The position numbers were made by a program, and so were the translations under genes. Source: JBEKTY01 sp049515555 (GTDB taxonomy: Bacteria; Planctomycetota; Planctomycetia; Pirellulales; Thermoguttaceae). Taken from it: a stretch of 23,526 nt of DNA. The first letter of the stretch is position 1; the number at the start of each line of letters is the position of its first letter. The stretch spans positions 1 through 23,526 of the forward strand of contig JBEKTY010000131.1 of assembly GCA_049515555.1 (NCBI GenBank). The letters run 5' to 3'. Positions 22,522-23,526 of the stretch are shown here, piece after piece. Under the pieces are notes generated by a model. That model was not told the DNA's origin. It did not search any database and saw nothing but the letters and a program-made list of their open reading frames with translations.

Positions 22522-23482
22522 GGTGCGCTCCAATTGTTGCAAACCCGGGGCCAAAGCGCCAGTGGACGTTTCCTGCCACGAAGACGATTATCAGCGGCTG
22601 GTCGAGACGCCGGCGGAGGCCCGCTTCCTGCCGGATTCGGCGGTGGAAGTAATTCGCCAGCCGCCGCGGGAGCCGCCGCGGCACGTGCTGTTCGATTTCG
22701 ACGGCACGCTGAGCCTGATCCGCGAGGGCTGGCCACAGGTCATGGTGCCGATGATGGTCGAGGTCCTCGAGGCCACCGGGAGCGGCGAGCCGGCCGAGGC
22801 GCTCCGCAAGCTGGTCTTCGAGTTCGTCATGCAGCTCAACGGGAAGCAGACGATCTACCAGATGATCCGCCTGGCGGCGGAGGTTCGCCGGCGGGGCGGC
22901 ACGCCCGAGGAGCCCTTGTTCTACAAGCAGCGCTATCACCAGCGGCTGATGGAGCGGATTGCCGGGCGGCGGGAGGGGCTTCGCACGGGCCGCATACGGC
23001 CGGAGGCGATGCTGGTCGCCGGCGCGCGGGACCTGCTGGCCGAGCTCTGCCGCCGCGGGGCGCGGCTCTACCTGGCCAGCGGCACCGACGAGCCCTACGT
23101 GCTCGAGGAGGCGCGGTTGCTGGGGCTGGACGAGTTCTTCGGACACTCGATCTACGGCGCCCGCGACGATTACCAGACCTTCTCCAAGGCGATGGTCATC
23201 GAGCGGATCCTCCGCGAGCACGACGCGGGGGGCCACGCGCTGGTGGGATTCGGCGACGGTTATGTCGAAATCCAGAACGTCAAGGCGGCCGGCGGCACGG
23301 CCATCGCCGTGGCCACCGACGAGGCCGGGCGGAGCGGTCGGCCCGACCCCTGGAAGCGCGACCGGCTGATCGGCGCCGGCGCCGACCTGGTCATTCCTGA
23401 CTTCCGTGATTGGCCCCGCCTGGTACCGTATCTGTGGGGCGAGGTGAGTGGGGTGTGTGGAGTGGGGAGTGGGGAGTGGTAA
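22520..23482 (+). CDS. HAD-superfamily hydrolase
   Basis: From the ATG at 22520 the product is 320 residues. HAD motif I is HVLFDFDGTLSLI (nucleophile Asp59, general acid Asp61), motif II is LASGTDEPYV, the motif III lysine is in FSKAMVIERIL, and motif IV is VGFGDGYVEIQNVKAAGG. The roughly 110 residues between motifs I and II form a helical C1-type cap. The enzyme is likely a phosphatase acting on a small phosphorylated metabolite in the cytosol; the substrate cannot be read from sequence. The start is uncertain: an in-frame TTG at 22493, this ATG, and a GTG at 22562 are possible, none with a good ribosome site. The last 15 residues (EVSGVCGVGSGEW) come from a GTGGGGA-type repeat, so the ancestral stop has probably been lost. 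Confidence 0.85.
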   Translation: MVRSNCCKPGAKAPVDVSCHEDDYQRLVETPAEARFLPDSAVEVIRQPPREPPRHVLFDFDGTLSLIREGWPQVMVPMMVEVLEATGSGEPAEALRKLVFEFVMQLNGKQTIYQMIRLAAEVRRRGGTPEEPLFYKQRYHQRLMERIAGRREGLRTGRIRPEAMLVAGARDLLAELCRRGARLYLASGTDEPYVLEEARLLGLDEFFGHSIYGARDDYQTFSKAMVIERILREHDAGGHALVGFGDGYVEIQNVKAAGGTAIAVATDEAGRSGRPDPWKRDRLIGAGADLVIPDFRDWPRLVPYLWGEVSGVCGVGSGEW

Positions 23483-23497
23483 GTGGGGAGTGGTGAG
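23442..23497 (+). repeat. G-rich GTGGGGA simple repeat
   Basis: Units of AGTGGGG and AGTGGTA recur imperfectly across the end of the HAD gene and just past its stop. The tract has several runs of four G and could form a G-quadruplex on the plus strand. The last 29 bases of the window show nothing further. Confidence 0.7.
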
Positions 23498-23526
23498 TTT
23501 TGGGCTCGCGCCGCTCACCGCTCGCA

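Overview
The window reads as chromosomal DNA of a GC-rich planctomycete, probably a Pirellulales-type member of the Planctomycetota. This is inferred from the protein set (a PQQ-like beta-propeller protein opening its mature part with DWPQFLGPGG, a GHL6-type glycoside-hydrolase-like protein, beta-helix secreted proteins, a Tyr/Ser/Gly/Ala-rich lipoprotein) and from the many palindromic repeat families between and inside genes. No rRNA, tRNA, CRISPR array or intact insertion sequence was found.

Layout. The start of an unknown gene runs off the left edge on the minus strand (1-128). Next is a SNF2-family helicase with two SWIM-like zinc motifs (432-3179). A promoter at about 3433-3462 precedes a secreted-protein cluster: a PQQ-like beta-propeller protein (3541-4794), a 1319-residue beta-helix/FlgD-like/propeller/CBM9-like protein 3 bp downstream (4798-8757), and a second beta-helix protein (8835-10127). 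A minus-strand molybdenum-cofactor block follows in the order mobA, moaA, moaC, a MOSC-Mog fusion, moeA (14800 to 10493), with mobB divergent on the plus strand (14994-15530). The right part carries a GHL6-like secreted protein (15799-17886), a degenerate HD-GYP/PAS/GGDEF signalling protein (18084-20357), a repetitive lipoprotein (20771-22252) and a HAD hydrolase (22520-23482).

How the genes work together. MoaA and MoaC make cPMP from GTP. The Mog half of the fusion and MoeA adenylylate molybdopterin and insert molybdate. MobA with MobB makes the guanine dinucleotide form. The molybdopterin synthase genes (moaD, moaE) and moeB are not here and must lie elsewhere if the pathway is complete. 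The exported beta-helix, propeller and GHL6 proteins suggest polysaccharide binding or processing, but no substrate can be read from the sequence.

The most striking feature is the density of dispersed palindromic repeats. At least six families occur: a GTGCCACTGCTGG family arranged as inverted pairs, a GGCACACGCCGTGTGCC family, a CCCTCTCCC/GGGAGAGGG family, an AGGGGAC/GTCCCC family, GACCCC hairpins, and a 112-113 bp bipartite inverted element present twice. One bipartite element is nested inside a GTGCCACTGCTGG pair. Several repeats lie within coding frames: two appear as in-frame inserts in secreted proteins, and others supply the C-terminal residues and stop codons of MobB, MobA and MoeA. 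I see no clear new multi-gene system. The best leads are these repeats, an unusually short MoaA, and an HD-GYP domain that has lost most metal ligands while its GGDEF partner is intact.
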